Source of the DNA: an uncultured bacterium
GTDB taxonomy: Bacteria > Bacillota > Clostridia > Oscillospirales > Oscillospiraceae
Direction: 5' to 3'
Assembly (NCBI GenBank): GCA_905214155.1
Contig: CAJMLC010000085.1
Span: forward strand, 1 to 8,380
DNA length: 8,380 nt
Positions 6,774 to 8,380 of the stretch are shown in pieces. The stretch's first letter is position 1. Each line of letters begins with the position of its first letter. Both the position numbers and the translations under genes were made by a program. The notes beneath the pieces were generated by a model. It saw only the letters and a list, made by a program, of their open reading frames with translations, was not told the DNA's origin and searched no databases.

Positions 6774-7004
6774 CTATTCCTTTTCATAGTGCATCAGGTC
6801 ACTCAGGTCACATTGCAGATAGTCGCACAGCCGCGCCAACACCCCAAGGTCGACGCGCGCCACCCGGTTCTGACAATATTTCTGCAGCTGTGTGCGCTGC
6901 ACATCCGCACCCAGAACGATCTTGTTTTTGCTGATCCCGCGCATCAGGCGGTATTCCTCGATCGTCAGAACGATCCGCCCTCCGGGCCCTTTTTCAGTCT
7001 GCAC
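6774..7004 (-). CDS. Small XRE-family (Cro/CI, YozG-like) regulator
   Basis: The 76-aa protein is essentially one helix-turn-helix domain. The pattern EEYRLMRGISKNKIVLGADVQ, then TQLQKYCQNR and LGVLARLCDYLQCDLSDLM, is the compact Cro/CI form in which the last helix ends in CDLSDL. It probably binds DNA as a dimer. Translation starts at a GTG (7004) with AAGGAG 7 nt upstream; no ATG is better placed. It is divergent from the membrane-anchored protein at 7117, with overlapping promoters, and is likely to control that gene, itself, or both. It resembles regulators normally paired with DUF2975 membrane proteins, but the partner here is different. Confidence 0.88.
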   Translation of the reverse strand: MQTEKGPGGRIVLTIEEYRLMRGISKNKIVLGADVQRTQLQKYCQNRVARVDLGVLARLCDYLQCDLSDLMHYEKE

Positions 7005-7024
7005 GCGATCACTCCTTTGCTCCG

Positions 7025-7054
7025 ATTATACAAAAACCATGTAGAAATTGACAG
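7025..7054 (-). promoter_or_regulatory. Promoter of the XRE regulator
   Basis: On the minus strand, CTGTCA (7049-7054) is separated by 18 nt from a perfect TATAAT (7025-7030). Its -35 occupies the same bases as the -35 of the divergent promoter, so the two cannot easily be used at once. Confidence 0.6.
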
Positions 7055-7076
7055 CTGCTTTATCTTACTGTATAAT
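7048..7076 (+). promoter_or_regulatory. Perfect consensus promoter of the membrane-anchored protein
   Basis: TTGACA (7048-7053), 17 nt, TATAAT (7071-7076): an exact match to the sigmaA consensus at ideal spacing. An inverted repeat TACTGT/ACAGTA (7066-7071 and 7084-7089) overlaps the -10 and start site and is a candidate operator. Confidence 0.88.
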
Positions 7077-7116
7077 TAGATGCACAGTATCAATTTATAC
7101 ATAAGGAGCGATCACA

Positions 7117-7563
7117 ATGGAACAAATTACCCCTTCCACTTCCCAGCCCACTGCGCCGCAGTCTACTTCAAACGTACACCGTTTTCTATCCGGCCGCGGC
7201 TGGAAGCTCGTTCTGCTTCTGGCCCTCGCGATCTACTGGCTCATCCGCCTGTTCGGGCCAAACGTCAGCACGCGCGCTGTCGTTGCGGCCGCATGCGCCA
7301 AGGTCAAAAGCACCGGCTACAACGCATACGGCGAGATCCCGGAATGTCAGGGCGAAGTGATCTATCACGACGGCGATGACTATATCGTGGTCGTGCGCTA
7401 TGTCTTTCCGGAGCTGGACTGGCGCACAAGCTGTGCCTGCCACGTCAAGGCCTATGACAAAGGCCTCATTTCAGTGGTCGGAATGACCCAGGAATATGGC
7501 TATGATCTGGACTACCGGGCCCGGTTGGAGGAGCTGCGCGCGCTCTGGGCTCTGCTGAACTAG
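7117..7563 (+). CDS. Membrane-anchored protein of unknown function
   Basis: I do not recognise the family of this 148-aa product. Residues 1-28 are polar and rich in Ser, Thr, Pro and Gln. A single hydrophobic helix follows at about 29-46 (WKLVLLLALAIYWLIRLFG). The rest is a soluble domain of about 100 residues, probably outside the cell. This domain starts with a cysteine-containing helix, has strands around EVIYHDGDDYIVVVRYVF, a cysteine pair in TSCACHVKAYD, and ends in an acidic-leucine helix (RLEELRALWALLN). The start has AAGGAG at 7103-7108, 8 nt upstream of the ATG. It has its own consensus promoter and is divergent from the XRE gene, suggesting it is that regulator's target. A small hairpin follows the stop. 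Confidence 0.85.
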   Translation: MEQITPSTSQPTAPQSTSNVHRFLSGRGWKLVLLLALAIYWLIRLFGPNVSTRAVVAAACAKVKSTGYNAYGEIPECQGEVIYHDGDDYIVVVRYVFPELDWRTSCACHVKAYDKGLISVVGMTQEYGYDLDYRARLEELRALWALLN

Positions 7564-7565
7564 GC

Positions 7566-7590
7566 GGCCGTTCCGGCCTTGTCGCTTTTT
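7566..7590 (+). terminator. Weak terminator after the membrane-anchored protein
   Basis: A short stem GGCCG/CGGCC (7566-7570 and 7574-7578, loop TTC) is followed after 7 nt by five T (7586-7590). The stem is short and the T run distant, so read-through into the next unit is likely. Confidence 0.35.
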
Positions 7591-7597
7591 GTCGAAA
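7588..7597 (+). promoter_or_regulatory. Spo0A box upstream of the Spo0A-like gene
   Basis: The seven-base core TGTCGAA (7590-7596), preceded by a T run, is an exact 0A box. It lies 9 nt upstream of the -35 at 7606 and forms the left half of the palindrome TCGAAA-CT-TTTCGA (7592-7605). The position suits activation or repression of that promoter. Confidence 0.65.
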
Positions 7598-7605
7598 CTT
7601 TTCGA

Positions 7606-7634
7606 TTGACGGCTCCGCTGTGCTTCGCTATGAT
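7606..7634 (+). promoter_or_regulatory. Main promoter of the Spo0A-like unit
   Basis: TTGACG (7606-7611), 17 nt, TATGAT (7629-7634): a near-consensus sigmaA promoter. Transcription from about 7641 gives a leader of roughly 225 nt before the first start codon. Confidence 0.75.
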
Positions 7635-7796
7635 AGGGGCGCGGTCAGAACGGCGCGGACGCAACCCCCGCAAAGATGTCGCTAAAGAACAGGTGCAGCG
7701 TCCGAAATCCGGCTGTTTTCCCAGATTCCGCTTTTCATATCCAATAAAGTGCGCAGCCCGCATGCAGAAATCTTCTGTCAAACGAAGCGTACTTCG

Positions 7797-7825
7797 TGGA
7801 TATGAATTCCATTGCATCTTACAAT
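7797..7825 (+). promoter_or_regulatory. Possible second promoter of the Spo0A-like unit
   Basis: TGGATA (7797-7802), 17 nt, TACAAT (7820-7825). Transcription would start near 7832, placing the second Spo0A box at about +10. It is weaker than the upstream promoter and could be chance. Confidence 0.35.
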
Positions 7826-7839
7826 CTTCATAGTAAAAC

Positions 7840-7849
7840 TTTGTCGAAT
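7840..7849 (+). promoter_or_regulatory. Second Spo0A box, just before the small ORF
   Basis: TGTCGAA (7842-7848) with flanking TT and T matches the extended 0A box. It ends 4 nt before the ribosome binding site GGAGG (7853-7857). Bound protein here would block transcription coming from either candidate promoter. Confidence 0.6.
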
Positions 7850-7866
7850 TATGGAGGTTTTTTCAA

Positions 7867-7977
7867 ATGCAGGCACATGCAGCTCTGACGCGGGAGCTAC
7901 ATTTCAAAGTCCCCTTTCCCCCACATCACAAGTACGTCTCGGCGCAGGAGGCGGCGGAGGTCGTCCATGCGGCGTGA
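7867..7977 (+). CDS. 36-codon small ORF, coupled to the Spo0A-like gene
   Basis: This short reading frame begins with ATG at 7867, 9 nt after a good ribosome binding site (GGAGG, 7853-7857), and ends at TGA 7975-7977. It overlaps the start of the next gene by 11 nt. The peptide begins MQAHAALTRELHFKVPF, is rich in His and Pro in the middle (PFPPHHKYV), and ends in an Ala/Glu helix-like stretch. It has no signal peptide or membrane helix, and I do not recognise it. Translation through it would bring ribosomes to the GGAGG at 7956-7960 that serves the Spo0A-like gene, so it may act as a coupling leader peptide. Another reading is that it is the N-terminal part of one protein split by a frameshift, but the downstream domain is complete without it. 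Confidence 0.55.
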   Translation: MQAHAALTRELHFKVPFPPHHKYVSAQEAAEVVHAA

Positions 7978-8326
7978 CTCGGTCTGCGACATCGTTGAAA
8001 TTTACGAGCTGCTGTATCGGCTCGGGCTTTCGGCGGACACGACCGCGTTTTTTCATCTGTCGTTTGCCCTGTATCTCGCGGCGCAGACACCGCACCGGCT
8101 GTTCGCGCCCTCACAATATCTCTATCCGCAGGTGGCCGCGCGCTATCGGACGGATTCGCTTCAGGTTTACCGCAGCATCTCCGCGCTGACCCGTCAGCTC
8201 TGGCAGCGGAAGGGGGAGGCCCTGCGCGCGCTCGCGCGCCAACCGCTTTCCGATCCGCCGAGCACACCGCAGATCCTCGCGGTCCTCGCTCTTTCCCTGC
8301 GCGAAAAGGCCCGGCCGCCCCGTTAG
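7967..8326 (+). CDS. Stand-alone Spo0A C-terminal (DNA-binding) domain protein
   Basis: The 119-aa protein lines up along its whole length with the effector domain of the sporulation regulator Spo0A (PF08769 type), and there is no receiver domain. Matching parts are VEIYELLYRLGLSADTTAFFHL (the opening helices), YLYPQVAARYRTDSLQVYRSIS (Spo0A: LYP.IAKKFNTT..RVERAIR), the tryptophan in RQLWQRKG, and STPQILAVLALSLREKAR (Spo0A: NSEFIAMVADKLRLEHK). In the recognition helix the first Arg is kept, but the Glu before it is Tyr and the second Arg is Ser, so DNA specificity may be altered. The start at 7967 has GGAGG (7956-7960) 6 nt upstream. Without a receiver it could bind constitutively and act as a competitor or partner of Spo0A, or regulate its own gene through the two 0A boxes upstream. 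The family call is by pattern, not by search. Confidence 0.85.
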   Translation: MRRDSVCDIVEIYELLYRLGLSADTTAFFHLSFALYLAAQTPHRLFAPSQYLYPQVAARYRTDSLQVYRSISALTRQLWQRKGEALRALARQPLSDPPSTPQILAVLALSLREKARPPR

Positions 8327-8341
8327 GCCCCTTCAAACAGC

Positions 8342-8377
8342 AAAAGCCCGGCAAGGCGTTGGCCTTGCCGGGCTTTT
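8342..8377. terminator. Strong terminator after the Spo0A-like gene
   Basis: A perfect 16-bp stem (8342-8357 with 8362-8377, loop GTTG) starts with AAAA and ends with TTTT. It is a strong rho-independent terminator in the plus direction and would also work in reverse. Confidence 0.9.
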
Positions 8378-8380
8378 ATC

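Larger units (their letters stand above)
7641..7852 (+). ncRNA. Structured 5' leader of the Spo0A-like unit, class unknown
   Basis: This gene-free stretch holds several stems. GGACGC/GCGTCC (7657-7662 and 7698-7703) closes a 35-nt loop. TTCATATCC/GGATATGAA (7734-7742 and 7798-7806) closes a domain containing CAGAA/TTCTG (7765-7769 and 7773-7777) and ACGAAG/CTTCGT (7782-7787 and 7792-7797). The last hairpin abuts the closing stem and could stack on it. No T run follows any stem. I do not recognise a known riboswitch. It may be a regulatory leader or a small RNA. Confidence 0.4.

Noticed and set aside
6506..6934. Plus-strand open frame of 142 codons across the MITE-like element
   Set aside because: It passes through a terminator, the inverted ends and the antisense of the XRE gene, with no ribosome site or recognisable domain.
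7657..7703. Cyclic-di-GMP riboswitch suggested by the GACGCAA stretch in the leader
   Set aside because: The rest of the c-di-GMP-I aptamer core (the GCCGGGUUGCC-like partner and the tetraloop-receptor layout) is not present.
7926..8354. Minus-strand open frame of 142 codons opposite the Spo0A-like gene
   Set aside because: Its start lies in the terminator hairpin. The product is Arg/Ala/Pro-rich, and the plus strand has a ribosome site and clear homology.

Overview
The window looks like a chromosomal segment of a GC-rich, low-oxygen-type Firmicute (Clostridia, probably an Oscillospiraceae/Ruminococcaceae-like gut bacterium). This is inference from gene content (QueH, YoaP, a YesM/YesN-type two-component pair, a Spo0A-type DNA-binding domain), strong purine-rich ribosome binding sites, sigmaA-type promoters and small hairpin-rich intergenic repeats. 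No rRNA, tRNA, CRISPR array, transposase or phage gene was found.

Layout. 1-1704 (-): adenine deaminase, with its last residues beyond the left edge. It is divergent from 1846-2391 (+): QueH epoxyqueuosine reductase. The two promoters face away from each other and share a 9-bp inverted motif overlapping both -10 elements. A bidirectional hairpin terminator separates queH from a minus-strand operon (5047 down to 2429): a membrane histidine kinase of the LytS/YesM type, an AraC-type response regulator overlapping it by an ATGA, and a four-helix DUF2975-like membrane protein. The response regulator ends at an in-frame TAA where the family normally has one more residue followed by YR; the missing tail is still encoded just after the stop.

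5154-5375 is a cluster of small hairpin repeats, not a gene. 6451 down to 5380 (-) is a two-gene operon: a DUF2087 protein and a YoaP-type GNAT acetyltransferase. 6563-6766 is a roughly 200-bp non-coding element bounded by imperfect 37/38-nt inverted repeats (MITE-like), which also supplies the terminator for a small XRE regulator (7004 down to 6774, -). That regulator is divergent from a membrane-anchored protein of unknown function (7117-7563, +), driven by a perfect consensus TTGACA-17-TATAAT promoter.

The right end (7564-8380) is the most interesting part. A strong promoter preceded by a perfect Spo0A box (TGTCGAA) leads into a long, hairpin-rich leader. A second perfect Spo0A box lies just before a 36-codon small ORF, which overlaps a 119-aa gene encoding a stand-alone Spo0A C-terminal (DNA-binding) domain with no receiver domain. 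A 16-bp-stem terminator closes the unit. This looks like a self-contained, Spo0A-box-controlled regulatory unit whose product could compete with, or be regulated by, Spo0A.
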